The position numbers and the translations under genes are program-made. From Lineus longissimus (lineage: Eukaryota > Nemertea > Pilidiophora > Heteronemertea > Lineidae), in NCBI RefSeq assembly GCF_910592395.1, contig NC_088315.1, positions 15,977,808 to 16,041,807 of the forward strand: 64,000 bases of DNA, in the 5' to 3' direction. Of the stretch, positions 8,647 to 20,247 are shown in pieces. How positions within the stretch are numbered: the first letter of the stretch is position 1; the number at the start of each line of letters is the position of its first letter. A model generated the notes under the pieces. The model made no database searches and was not told where the DNA came from. It was given only the letters and a program-made list of their open reading frames with translations.

Positions 8647-10735
8647 GCATTTGGTCTCAGTATTTGGGTAAATACAGAATCAAGGCAGCTCAGAGAGCAA
8701 TGATTGAACGATGCTGTGGACAAGTCCAAGGATACTGCATCAGTCACGACCAACTTCTCATCAGAAAGCGTCACCACCAGCATATTCAATGTTCAGTTCC
8801 AACCTGTACCAGTCCAATGCACGCCTGTCATGGTCAGCAATGGTCAGCTTAGCGCGATATGGAACATTCTTCCGAAACTCAAGCGAGGGAAGTCTGCTCA
8901 TTAGCATATCTCGCGCACTGCTCCTTCTAGTCAAACATCGTAGTGAAATCGTAATGGAAAACGTCTGGCTTTGCGCCAGACATTGAGACTAATAAGTGAA
9001 GAACTAATAGGTAAAGAACTTCTACTTGCGCGAGACTGCTGTGATAAAATTATCATTGCAGAGACTCCGGTGACGTACACATACATGTATATTTTTTACA
9101 ATCAAAAATGCCCTCAAAAGACGACATGGAATGATTATTTTATTGATATTTCCTACTATATACCTTCCAATTATCACTTTATACAAATTGATCGGCGTTA
9201 GGTCGCATGCTTTTCTTTCCTGGTGACACTATAAAGCAAAATAGATGCAACCCCGTAAATGCGCTATAAGTCCAATAATAAGTGACGGTGACCCGTTATA
9301 AATGTTTCGCCAGCTTCGCTTTGGGCCCTTGCGTCAAGTATACGAATTTAACGTCACAAATATGTTCAGTTTTCTACACGGACTCACAAATGGGCTATTC
9401 CCATCGATCACAATAAATCAATCAATCAAACAAACTCATGCGGCGGACCCCGGGGCGATGCGCAATCTAAATAATGGGACACGGCGTGTCATCATAGCGT
9501 AAGAAAAATAACGTTCAATACCGATAATTCGAAACAGATATCATAAAAGTATCTCCTCCGCACGATGTTGAAATATTCCTCTCCTAGATGAACCACATCT
9601 CAAAGTTCGATGTCAAGTTTTAAAGCAATATTTTTCGCGATGAAATATGAGGAAAAAATAACTGAGTGGTTTAATTTACACGTGAGCACCGGATCTCCTG
9701 TCACTTCCGCTTCCGCGAGGACATCAGAGCACGTGGTACGATAAGTCAGAATCACATCGAATCAAATGAGTCCCGGGGAATAGTTTTAAAGGGAGCATGA
9801 TACACCATCCCTCCAGTCCTACCGAGAGCATTTCTCTGTGCCCAGACGTATGTCCATAACTACTGGTCAAAAATTTTTCTTGTTCTCCTACCAGCGATTA
9901 ACTACTTTCGGCATTGCCCAACTTTGGTGATGGGGAGTAGCTTGTCAACCACAGGTCCAAGATGGAAATGTCTTTAAATAATGGATGATGGACCGAAGTC
10001 TTGTGGCTGTTGACCCTAATCAGGTTGTGTCAAGTGGTGTCCATTTTAAACGACCAGGTCCTTTCACTGTTAACAATGGTAAAAAGCACTGAAAGTGATC
10101 TGAAGGCCTACAAAATATTGTATCCGGAGGTGCTGACAAGACCGTAGAAAAAAGTTTCAGATTTCTTGTACAGTGCATGATCCACAAGACAACATTTTAC
10201 AGCACAGTTTTACCCAACACCAGATTACTGTTAATGGAGAAGGACGGTACGTAATGACTAGTAACAACATTGAGAATGTTATCCCATTCTCATAATTACC
10301 ACAATCCAATCCTCTCCTCATCCCAAAACTTGAAACAATAAATATTGGAACAAACACAGAAAATAGGATAGATGTATTTATTTATGCAATAACAAATTAA
10401 AAGAAAGCAGTTGCCATGCCAATGCAGACACCAGATATATAAGAAAGACCCTTGGACTCCAGCTAATGTTCGTTATGTTTTTAATACTCTTCTACTGGTT
10501 GCGTTGACTGGCTATGTTAATCTGCTGCCTGGCAGTCAAAATGATGAAACTTAGGCAGACAATGCAACCGGTAAAAGAGTCGTCGACTTGCAACACACGA
10601 TATACACAGTGCACAGTCCGTTGGTAAATGTTTAAATCGCCTGATAATCGTAAGTGAGCTATTTGCAATGGAGTATCAAAGTGAAAGTATTATTTCCATC
10701 TGGCAGTGATGAAACAAGGGCCAACTGAAGCGTAT
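8647..10735. other. No gene recognised
   Basis: Only short, uncharacteristic frames are present. A short (AATC)n-like run at 9411-9430 follows AATAAA-like sequence and could be the 3' tail of an old retroposon. Nothing else is supported. Confidence 0.4.
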
Positions 10736-10960
10736 GCACGAGCATTCTGTTAAGTACACACAGCCACCACAGTTCGTTTTGCCAGAATCCATCCTCAACA
10801 TCGATGTGCAGGGCGGTTACAGGCAATTCTATAATACCTGGATTAAGAACGAACCACCTTTGCAGTGTAAATACAGTGCACAAACGAAGCCTCGTTTTGG
10901 GTTGGTGCAAAATGTGGAAGTTGTCATGAAGCATTTAAAATCACATTTTCCTTAGTTTAA
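10736..10960 (-). repeat. Dispersed repeat tail, related to 40825-41045
   Basis: On the minus strand this reads through TTTTGCACCAACCC, GAGGCTTCGTTTG and a following ~60 bp. The plus strand at 40825-41045 has the same order of blocks. In both places the block lies on the same side of an inverted-repeat element (11002-11099 and 40701-40820), so the two parts belong to one composite repeat family. Confidence 0.7.
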
Positions 10961-11001
10961 TTAAAGAAATTTTAGAATAGAAATTGATACCTCACTGTCG
11001 G

Positions 11002-11099
11002 TATTGATTGTCTCACCAAAACCGCTGAAATGTTGGCTCTGCCGCAGTTTTGGTCTTCATTTTAGCTCCACCCTCGCGGTTTTGGTGAGACAACCAATA
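11002..11099. mobile_element. Short palindromic MITE, copy 1
   Basis: Terminal inverted repeats of 24 bp lie at 11002-11025 and 11076-11099 with one mismatch. They begin TATTGATTGTCTCACCAAAA, and the whole element is 98 bp. A second copy, in the opposite orientation, lies at 40701-40820. There is no coding capacity. Confidence 0.85.
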
Positions 11100-11109
11100 C
11101 ATCGAGTAC

Positions 11110-12126
11110 AGTATTAATTCCTTAAGTTAAAGCTAACTACAACCTTTTACCATGACTCTAATCGATCGGCCATGTAATGTACCAACATCGACCTTGCGCC
11201 TTTATTTCATTCCACAATACGTATTTTCGTTTTAAGAAATGGCCAGCCATGGTCATCCCCTTCTTCTATATATTATAGATCCTGATAACTCTCATTCTCG
11301 AAAATCCAGAGTCAGTCGTAGCCTCCTCCCCTTGTACACCTCAGTCGTTAGTGATGAGTGTTGGTCTGAGGTTCAGGATGGACACTCTGGATTCGACACC
11401 ATCAAATAATAAAACGAAATTTGTGCAATAATCAAATCAAAGTTGAGGAAACTAGTTGAGGGGATGACCTAGATGTCAAGTGATTTGAAACTTTTAGTGA
11501 AATAAACCGCTTCCTTTGATTTTGAAGAGGGATTTTCTGTTTGGATCTGGTGCAGATTTAAGTTTATTAATTGACAGTAGTGGCTATTTAGTTTCTTAAC
11601 CGCAATGAAAGATCTGCACGGTCTGGTTAGGATGCAGCTAACGGCGCATGCAGAGGAACTCGGGATATGTCTAGTCTTTGCAACTCGTGACAACAGGGGC
11701 AATAGGACTCTCATTCGCTTGAATATTCGCCCTGAAAAAAGGAATTGGTGTCAAAATGGGAATAAAGCTCACTCACTTCCTTTGTGTTCAGCTCTTGCCT
11801 TCCTCATTTGCCAAATCTGCTAAGCACATGCAGCTGTTCCAAAGCACTTTGAGTGTAAACTCGTGTGACACCGTAGAGGTGACCAAAATGTATGAGATTG
11901 AAAGAATGGCGTATTTTGTGCCAGGGTCAGTGCCATTTTTACCATTTTCAAGGGAGCGTGGCATGGAGGTACGAATTTGATTTTAAAGCATGATCACGTG
12001 ATTACACACAAGAGTCATCTTCCTGAACAAATTGTGAGGACTGGTTGTTTACAATAATTTTTATTGATGCTTCGCATCTGGTGTCTCGAATTAGAGTGAA
12101 TATTGTAGCGCCGCAGTTGACTGCCC
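11110..12126. other. No gene recognised
   Basis: Two overlapping short frames on the plus strand (11605-11980) have no recognisable motif. A tRNA-B-box-like string (GGATTCGACACC) near 11387 is too weak to call a SINE. Confidence 0.35.
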
Positions 12127-12240
12127 TTAAAGGTGTGCGCCGTTCGTAATTACTGCTCGTCCAAGAAAAAAGAAATTCATTGCAAACCTTCAAATTCAAT
12201 AACAAATTTCTAATTTTTAACGAACGACGTACGCCTTTAA
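12127..12240. mobile_element. TTTAAAGG-type MITE, short copy
   Basis: The termini read TTAAAGGTGTGCGCCGTTCG on the left and its near complement on the right (CGAACGACGTACGCCTTTAA). Related copies lie at 14262-14420 (internal part, minus), 19225-19447 (left end lost) and 45266-45650 (both ends). The family has no coding capacity. Confidence 0.8.
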
Positions 12241-12282
12241 AACAACCGTCGGCCATGTTTCAACCGCCCTCAGATAATAGTA

Positions 12283-12366
12283 GAACATCTCTATCAAGGA
12301 CATCCTCGGGACTGACAAGTGGTGTCCCTAATGGGAGAGGTGTCCATTAAGGAAGGTTGCACTGTA
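12283..12366. mobile_element. pogo/Tigger-like MITE remnant
   Basis: The left end AGTAGAACATCTCTATCAAGG and the right end CCATTAAGGAAGGTTGCACTG are inverted and match the better preserved element at 45404-45586. The ends CAGTRGAACC resemble pogo/Tigger-type termini. Confidence 0.6.
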
Positions 12367-12619
12367 CTAACTTTAACCATGGCGGTCAGGCGTTTAATGG
12401 CTCTTTTTATGCATGCATGTCAGCTAAAACTAGACACTGCTTCACACCACGTGTGTTGTGGGATATGTAGGAACGAGAAACTTATCCTTGTCACCTAAAT
12501 TGTTCAAACCAACCTGAAATCCACTGCCAGTAGGATGCGATATTGGCAGCAGTGAGTTTCTTATTTGACATCAAGAGCTTGGTTACGTAATGAGTTCCGA
12601 TCACATGGCAAAATGACTG

Positions 12620-13249
12620 TCAACTTCCCAAGCGCAAGTCGAAATTTGTTATTCCATCCATATCGTCCAGTCTCACCTTCCGAACGATCTTTATTGTTTT
12701 GTCTACACTGAAAAGTAGAGACTGAGCTGAAACGTCCAGCTGAATGTAAATCCGTACCCATTGATTAACTAGACACTTTTCTAGCAGGATATTTTCGCCA
12801 AGACGTTCATCCCCTTTCCAATCAAATGCATCAACTTTTTGATAGAGAGTTATTCCACACTGTACTCTGTCCAACTTCTTTGTTATCTTTATACATATGT
12901 TAAGTAACATGCTGGCATAACTCCTAAACCTGAATTCCACAATCGAATAGATTCTTCTCCCATTATTGAAAAGAAAGAAAGCTTCGAATGCAAGGATCCA
13001 TGTAGAGAAGGGCATGCGTAAGTACAATGACAGTTGACGTTGGTGTTGACGTTCATCAGCTTTACAAGTTAATTTTCTGGCATCTTGCATTCCGAAGGGA
13101 CCGACCACCAAACGGGGTTTTCCTTTCCAAAAATTACGATCTCCAACTATATTATCATCAACGTTAAACCTGTCGAATGGCCAGCACCACAAACTGGAGC
13201 TCGCACCAGATAGAAGTCGTAGAGAAATCGTAGCAAATGTTAACGCCAT
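12620..13249 (-). CDS. Orphan exon-like frame, possible LamG/ConA-like jelly-roll domain
   Basis: This is a 209-residue open frame. The pattern CWPFDRFN followed by an IVGDRN turn, later IYSIVEFR, and then NQWVRIYIQLD near the end resembles concanavalin/LamG jelly-roll domains, where W-P-F/L-D-x is a common start. The first ~20 residues are hydrophobic enough for a weak signal peptide. However, a pyrimidine-rich stretch ending GAGCTCCAG just before the CWPFD part could equally be a splice acceptor. I see no partner exons. It could be a secreted or surface protein exon, a gene fragment, or chance. The fold assignment rests on pattern only. Confidence 0.35.
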   Translation of the reverse strand: MALTFATISLRLLSGASSSLWCWPFDRFNVDDNIVGDRNFWKGKPRLVVGPFGMQDARKLTCKADERQHQRQLSLYLRMPFSTWILAFEAFFLFNNGRRIYSIVEFRFRSYASMLLNICIKITKKLDRVQCGITLYQKVDAFDWKGDERLGENILLEKCLVNQWVRIYIQLDVSAQSLLFSVDKTIKIVRKVRLDDMDGITNFDLRLGS

Positions 13250-14261
13250 GAGAGTTAGATACCAACCCTTCCTTATAAATAGTGGAGATGAACATATCTT
13301 CTTGCCATTTCATGCTTGAGGAGCACAAGGATAGGATATCACAGTACACCATGCTATGCATTCTGCACAAGGAAAGCTATCTGGATGAGTCATCGCGAAC
13401 CGACCGGTTATATGATTCAATTCCCTTCTAGGAGTTTCTAAAAGGGCCGTAAGGGGATTGACTGCATCTAGTGCAGAGCTATTCCCAAAGCACATGAACA
13501 GGAAACGATGTTAAACCACCGATATCCTCGCAAATCGGTGCGAGATTTTTTGACTGTATAATGCCCAAGAATATGCATCTATTACCTGAGCTCATTTCAA
13601 AGTTGAACTGAAATTAATTTCAGTATGACACTGCATTTGACTGGAATCATTTTGTATCAAAACTATAGCGACAGGTAAACTATAAACTTCCCAAAAATCT
13701 GCTATTGGGAATCTTCGGAAACAAAATATTTGAACATAATACCACTGGTTAATGAAGAAAAGTGCCTAGAATTTTAAGTTTAACTTATATTAGGTAATTG
13801 TGACCGCTTTGGAGTACTATACTCGGGTAAGCCAAAGTTATTTCGGCCAAGTGACCTCTCCTGCAAAGCGAAAATCAAGCGAGTGGCATTTTCACCAAAA
13901 ACAAAACTTCAGTGTGAAATAGCAAACAGTCGAAAGACCGACAGACTTATTAATGCTGATGGGTCAAAATAAACATTCCCGGGTAAGGCCGAAGCCGATA
14001 TGAGCACTCGTGGATGTTCGTTTTGAGCATTCGGATCTTCTACTGAATTTACCCATAACCCCCAGTGCGGCACAACTTGAAATCGAGGCATTCTCTGCAT
14101 ACACCGTTGGGTACACTGATTCAAGCGAAGACTAGAGATCAGTATCTAAAATAAGCGTCCCGAGATCAGTATATTAAGTATTGGTACGAAAAATTCCGAA
14201 CACGATTCAATCACTGACCTCCTCACTGTATTGGTAAGGGTTTTGTTTTTAACTTGGGAGT
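13250..14261. other. No gene recognised
   Basis: Only short frames without motifs are seen in this noncoding-looking stretch. Confidence 0.4.
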
Positions 14262-14420
14262 GCAAAGACCGTTAAATGGAAATCCACTAATACACAATTC
14301 AGTAATAAAGTTTGTTTATACTTGGTATTCATAGTATTTGTATATCAGTCTACACAACGGCAATATTGAAATTTACAGTTAGTACGAATATCCTCAATTC
14401 TACCTACTTTATTCCTGTTC
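14262..14420 (-). repeat. Internal fragment of the TTTAAAGG-type MITE family
   Basis: The reverse complement shares the blocks ACAAATACTATGAATAC and TAGTGGATTTCCATTTAAC with 19225-19447 and 45266-45650. The terminal repeats are missing. Confidence 0.65.
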
Positions 14421-14468
14421 AAAGCCCGGCGCAGATCAGTTACTCTAATAAGGATGAACGTATTGACA

Positions 14469-16193
14469 ATAGTTGCTTTTACACGATGACGGTTTTAGCA
14501 ATCCTCACCTCGAGCCACTTGAAGCCGGATCACCTGTAACTGGCTTTGCGCTAACTACACGGAGACGGATCAAGTCGCCGACTCAAGTTCAGTTCAGGCC
14601 ACTTAAACCACTCACCCGTCGCTTGGTGGCGCATGTGACTCTTTTTTCGGTGGATGTTTGAAAGTTGCGTTTTGGTACGTTTTGGTACAACACTCGGTTA
14701 ACTTCTGCTCCACGAGTAGCCATTGCGAGTAAATAATCAATGTATTAGACACAAAATCGAGATCAATCAAACAAAGCTGTGAACTGACACTGACACTCCT
14801 GTTATATATATGATTCTGCCGCGTGTTTTCATGAACTGCTATATCATGATATACCGCGCTACTCGATTTTAGTACCGTGCGCAAAGTGACTCGAGGCCAG
14901 ATCGGTTCTACACGAGAGATTAAGCGTAGCCCGTTCTACACGAGGACAGTTGGAACCGGCTTCGAGCCAGCTCGAGGCGGGTCAGGATAATTTTTACCGT
15001 GTAGAACGAAATCAGAACCGTCTCCAAGTGACCTGACCCGAGGCGCGTTAGCACTGCAGTCTCGAGTCAGTTGAGGCGGGTTGGAGCCACTTCAAGACGC
15101 TTAAGTTGCTTTTACACGAGGACGGTTCCAGCCCACCTCACCTCGAGCCACTTGAAGCCGGATCACCTGTAACTGGCTTTGCGCTGTCTACACGGAGACG
15201 GATCAAATCGCCGGCCCCAGGTCAGTTCAGGCCACTTAAACCACTAACCCGTCGCATGGTGGCGCGTGTTTTCATGAACTGCTATATACCGCACTACTCG
15301 ATTTTAGTACCGTGCGCAAAATGACTCGAGGCCAGATCGGTTCTACACGAGAGATTAAGCGTAGCCCGTTCTACACGAGGACAGTTGGAACCGGCTTCGA
15401 GCCAGCTCGAGGCGGGTCAGGATAATTTTTACCGTGTAGAACGAAATCAGAACCGTCTCCAAGTGACCTGACCCGAGGCGCGTTAGCACTGCAGTCTCGA
15501 GTCAGTTGAGGCGGGTTGGAGCCACTTCAAGACGCTTAAGTTGCTTTTACACGAGGACGGTTCCAGCCCACCTCACCTCGAGCCACTTGAAGCCGGATCA
15601 CCTGTAACTGGCTTTGCGCTGTCTACACGGAGACGGATCAAATCGCCGGCCCCAGGTCAGTTCAGGCCACTTAAACCACTAACCCGTCGCATGGTGGCGC
15701 GTGTTTTCATGAACTGCTATATACCGCACTACTCGATTTTAATACCGTGCGCAAAGTGACTCGAAGCCAGATCGGTTCTACACGAGAGATTAAGCGTCTT
15801 GAAGTGGCTCCAACCCGCCTCAAGTGACTCGAGACTGCAGTGCTAACGCGCCTCGGGTCAGGTCACTTGGAGACGGTTCTGATTTCGTTCTACACGGTAA
15901 AAATTATCCTGACCCGCCTCGAGCTTATTAATCTCTCGTGTAGAACCGATCTGGCCTCGAGTCACTTTGCGCACGGTACTAAAATCGAGTAGTGCGGTAT
16001 ATAAATTTAGCAGTTCATGAAAACACGCGCCACCATGCGACGGGTTTATAGTGGTTCAAGTGGCCTGAACTGACCTGGGGCCGGCGATTTGATCCGTCTC
16101 CGTGTAGACAGCGCAAAGCCAGTTACAGGTGATCCGGCTTCACGTGGCTCGAGGTGAGGAGGGCTAAAACCGTCCTCGTGTAAAAGCAACTAT
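14469..16193. mobile_element. 1.7-kb foldback element built of ~435-bp units
   Basis: The ends are inverted: ATAGTTGCTTTTACACGA at 14469 and its complement ending at 16193. The inside consists of unit A (14471-15105, carrying ~200 bp absent from the others), unit B (15106-15540), unit C (15541-~15796, truncated) and unit D (~15797-16191, inverted). B and C are almost identical over 255 bp, so that duplication is recent. Each unit holds several short motifs in both orientations (TTCTACACGAG, CTCGAGCCA, GGCGGGTCAG). The short open frames in units B and C differ by one residue but are only a consequence of the DNA repeat. No transposase is present. Confidence 0.9.
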
Positions 16194-18009
16194 AGGCTTC
16201 TACTCAGACACTCACGTCTGACTTGATGACGGTTATTCTAAGATCGCTTTATTAATGATTTTGGCGCGGGGAGGGCACTGTGCATGTTGCTCGTGCGAAA
16301 TCCGCTTTTAATACAGATCACGCTCTGATTGGGTGCTTTTTTTTCCGCTACAACCCGTCTGAAAGGCATAAATTTCATCAAGGGTTTGAAATATCGAGGC
16401 GGATTATATTGAAAATCACTGGTTATGTGAGGAGGGCTCTTCAAAATTCACACTAAATAACGAAACTATAATGCTATCTGCTGGTGGTATCAAAAAATGT
16501 CATTCCAAAACCATTCACTTTTGGGGGAATATTTTACTATTTTTAGGATTCATGTAGGTGTAAAGGTAGTGTGTCAACTGTAAATATTGATAAATTTATT
16601 GCCATGGAAGTGCCGTAGACTTCTTTGCTAGGTACCTCCGATCCCAGAAATGAGTAGATTACGGTGTTTGTGATATAAATGAAAGCACAGAAAAAGAGGA
16701 GATAACCTCGAGCTTCAGATATTCTTCAATTATATAATGCACGTTGTTAGTTACAGGTTTATCATGTTAGTTCTGCAGATGGGTTTGATGGTGGAAACTG
16801 TGAGCACGGTAATTAACCGTCGAAAATTACGGGGAAAGTGAACTTGTACTTACACTTATTTTTTTACAGTGTAGGAATCGGCACTAAAGGAAATAGGCCA
16901 AATTTCGCTCTGCGACGTGACACTTCTTCCGATTATGCCATTTACTTGTGACACTCGTATTACCTCCTCTTATCAACTAATCAATGCAGTTCTGAAGCAG
17001 CATAGTCAATCTTTTCAAATGCAAATGAGGTTTCAATTCTCTTTGCACTTTTATATCGGAAATTGCACTTTGACGAAAGCCTTTCTATCATTTCAATGAT
17101 TTCTATATCGATAGGTTTTTTTTCACTCGATGAATTATACAAAGAAAGGTTTTGTGCAAAAAATGAAAGTTGATAGCGTTCCCAATCAACATAGTGTAAT
17201 TAAGTTGAACTGGACATTTTTCTTCTCGCTGTAACATGTGCAATATGTAACATATGGTTGCGTCCACAGCATGATCTGAATGTAAACATGCAAACGCGCT
17301 TCCGTACACATCATGGATAGAAGTTTTTCTGTTCACAGCATTAATATCAATATTCATTAGGCTCATTATAAAGCTCCCCCGAAGCAATATTTTTCTGTTT
17401 GATCCCAGTCATACATAATGTAGTCCATGTACATGCAATAAGCGTGGTAGCATAGGAGCTATTGAACAGACGTACATGTATGCCACGATCCTGGGTGTTA
17501 ATTCGCCTATCAACTTGTTCGGCTGCGTCCACAGCAGACATGTTGTGTACATAACCACTTCAAACAAGAAATGCTGAAAATTGCAAATGCCTTCCCCTTG
17601 TTGCGTACATAATCATGCACGGTCCCTTAGTTTGTGCGAGAATTAGGTCCAACACAATTAAGGGACCAGTCAGCTGTTCACCATATCACTACATAGTGAT
17701 ATTGAAAAGTCATAAACGTCTTCACCGCCCTGAATGTTGATTGTCCGGTCTTGCTGCAAACGTTTCGACTTTGCATTATTGCTTGTTATCTTCAATAGTT
17801 GCTTTCTCGTGGTCTGCTGGTCGTTTTTTATTTAAGAGTTGAAGATAGCATTCAAAAATAGTGTAACAAGAAGTACATCAGGCATTTTAATCGGCGGTTC
17901 ATTATACAACGCGTTGGAACAAAAGGTATTGTCAGCCATGTACTAAGGTATACCATAATAGCTAGATAGCCGCAACTCTAGCGTAGATTTTTACGAGACG
18001 CGTGATCCA
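16194..18009. other. No gene recognised
   Basis: Several short frames are present without motifs. Nothing structural stood out beyond AT-rich sequence. Confidence 0.4.
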
Positions 18010-18758
18010 TGTCAAGGCCGGCTGTTATAAAACGCGGATTCCGCGGAAATCCGCGGAAAAATCTAACTTGGCTACAGGGTGGCTACCTGAACCGCAGGTG
18101 AGAGTTTTTCATATTAATAGTGTGCATTGTTGTGCGCATGAAGTACTCCTGGTGACAAGGTCTTTGGGAATCCCCGTTATTTGGTGCGCTGTATGCGCCG
18201 TAAATCACAAGCACCTTGTACAGTAGTTCGAAATAAACTTATACTTTAGGACGGGCCGCGAAGTAAGTTTTTGTGATTGCTAAAAATAGACTCCAATGTG
18301 CAGTCGCATATATGGTTGGTTAGGTTCGAGCTGCAAGGAGATTGTCCTAAAACATTTTCGTAGACCAGAATTCAGTTCGTCATCGACCTATATTTGAAGG
18401 AGGCATACCGTAACGTACATCAATCCGGGCATCAATCACACTTGAAAGCAGCCTCGTAATATGTTCCGTTAGGGAATCAGGAACCACGGTGGTGTCGAAG
18501 ATAACATGCAAAGTTTATCAACACCAAGAAAAAAAGAGGGAAGAGTCGATCGGAATGGCATGAATGGCGCTCCAGAGGATTAAAATATGACCGATGAAAT
18601 ATGCAGATAACTGGTAGTTCTTGCCTCCGATTTATGATTTATGTTGTTATTTGTATAATATAATTATCATTAAATATTATGCGCGTATTTACTGGCGGCT
18701 TTGTGATTTTTCCGCGGATTTCCGCGGAATCCGCGTTTTATAACAGCCGTGTCAAGGC
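18010..18758. mobile_element. Non-autonomous TIR element with 45-bp TIRs and 9-bp target duplication
   Basis: The element spans 18019-18749 (731 bp). The terminal inverted repeats are 45 bp and perfect (18019-18063 and 18705-18749), beginning CGGCTGTTATAAAACGCGG and containing two CCGCGG palindromes. TGTCAAGGC flanks it directly at 18010-18018 and 18750-18758. A 9-bp duplication with long TIRs is typical of Mutator-like (MULE) elements. There is no transposase frame inside. Perfect termini and duplication suggest recent insertion. Confidence 0.93.
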
Positions 18759-18759
18759 A

Positions 18760-19224
18760 TAGCATAACCACTTCTGAATCACAGGAGACATTTACATCGG
18801 ACTTCACAGGATGGATCGATAGCGCTCTTTTAGGTCTGATCGATTCATGTCAACGGTTTTTTGACAATGACCAAGTTGTGACTTAATGGTGTCCCTTTAG
18901 ATGTTAGATCAGCTGGTCCTGTCACTACCTACCCTGGACATGTGTCTCGTTTAATGAGTTAGTCCTGTCAGTTGTTCACCCTGGTGAGGACCATCCCTCC
19001 AGTCTGACCTCGAGGACCTCTCTGTACCCAGCTGGGCACAGAGATCATTCTCTATCACCTTACACTTATGAAAATAATTTCTCCTCATGCCAAAGTTTTT
19101 TCCTTATCGCCAAACGTGGTCAGTTTCACGATGATACCTTTTATGCAATAGCTCCCAGCCAGTAGAAATAGCTATCACAAATCAATGTTGGCTAAATTTA
19201 GGCAGGTGCTTGCATAATGATGTC
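18760..19224. other. Degenerate repeat-like sequence
   Basis: Strings such as GGTGTCCCTTTAGATG and CAGCTGGTCCTGTCAC recall the pogo-like MITE interior seen at 12283-12366 and 45404-45586, but termini are not recognisable. No gene is seen. Confidence 0.3.
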
Positions 19225-19447
19225 TGGAGAGGTCATCAATTTGTAATTGAATTTAAAAATGCCTAATTCCAGAAATACGTACTAAATATAAATTTCGACA
19301 CTGCTGTTGTGAAGACTGACATACAAATATTATGAATACTAAGTTTGAACAAATTTATACTCATAATAATTGCACTACAGCATTGTGTATTAGTGGATTT
19401 CTATTTAACTGGACCACAAGTAATTACGAACGGCGTACCCCTTCAAG
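19225..19447. mobile_element. TTTAAAGG-type MITE, left-truncated copy
   Basis: The right end TAATTACGAACGGCGTACCC matches the right end of 45266-45650, and the interior matches over ~200 bp. The left terminal repeat is missing. Confidence 0.7.
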
Positions 19448-19699
19448 TGAAAACTAAGCTAAGGGCTAAGAAGTTTTATGGACATGGGCCCTGGTGTCTT
19501 CTATCATGACCTACCAGTTATTAGTACAATAGCCATTTATAAAGATGTAGTTGTTCGATTGCGCAAGAATCTAAAATTTGCACTCACCCCGGCCACGTCA
19601 ATCAGCCCTTGTGCATGTGATCAAGGGGACTTCATCCCGCATTTTGCTGCACTGCAATTCCATAACAGTCACCTCGAGATCATCAACTTGATCCCCTAG

Positions 19700-19830
19700 C
19701 TCCTGCCTACATTCTCACCATTTAAACTTTTACTGAGACCGAGCTGGAATCAAGCCGGGACCTCACAAGTGAAACTTGAGACGTTGATGCGTCTAAAGGC
19801 CGGACTGGCCCGTTCCACTACAAGAGTGTA
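19700..19830 (-). repeat. Possible tRNA-derived SINE head
   Basis: On the minus strand a segment resembling a tRNA runs from GGCCAGTCCGGCC to GGCTTGATTCCAGC, with an A-box-like start and a degenerate B box. No A-tail or second copy was seen. This is a weak call. Confidence 0.22.
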
Positions 19831-19992
19831 CAGCGGATAGGAGCCTATCTCAATGGACCAATAAATGCTTCCATGGCGCCAATCCGACAGCTCCGGGCGC
19901 CAGCTTTGGGGTGTGCATTTTGACTAATTCAGTCAAAAACAGCTGGTGACCCCAGCAATAACGTATAAGGCTAATAAAATACAAGCTACTTC

Positions 19993-20247
19993 TTACGCTG
20001 CTATGCCGCTGACCTCCATATTCATATTTCCCTTAGGTTTCGTCGTTATCATGTTAACCTTGTAGAAACTGCCTTGGCCCGGTCCGGGAATATGGGCGGT
20101 TATTACCGCAAATAAAGATATGCTACACAAGTGTCTTTGCTTTGGTTTGTCTTTATTTGCGGTAATAACCGCCCATACGGGAGACAGCACGCCTCCGCGA
20201 TCTTTGTTGCCATAGCAACCGGAACAACCACCAAGATACATGTACAC
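19993..20247 (-). pseudogene. Broken copy of exon 1 of the ependymin-like gene
   Basis: On the minus strand an ATG at about 20253 starts a signal-peptide-like stretch (about 20 residues, ending in AEACC). It parallels exon 1 of the gene at 29940-33642 (TEACC). After a few codons the frame runs into an 85-bp palindromic insertion (20092-20176) and reaches a stop inside it. Left of the insertion, homology resumes in another frame (GNMNMEVSGI against NLNMEISGI in the intact gene). It ends at a GTAAGA splice-donor-like site in the same phase (2) as the donor of the intact gene. No further exons of this copy were found to the left. Confidence 0.7.
20092..20176. mobile_element. 85-bp palindromic MITE inside the exon copy
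   Basis: The arms are 27 bp and perfect (20092-20118 and 20150-20176; arm begins ATGGGCGGTTATTACCGC) around a 31-bp loop. It interrupts exon homology exactly, so it is an insertion. No unambiguous target duplication was identified. Confidence 0.85.

Noticed and set aside
11340-11405. tRNA gene or SINE head
   Set aside because: There is only a weak B-box-like string and no cloverleaf or second copy.
15106-15759. Two nearly identical 72-codon frames (15106-15324 and 15541-15759) as a duplicated gene
   Set aside because: They fall in a DNA repeat unit of a foldback element, one other unit has a diverged version, and the composition follows the repeat motifs. They are by-products of the repeat.
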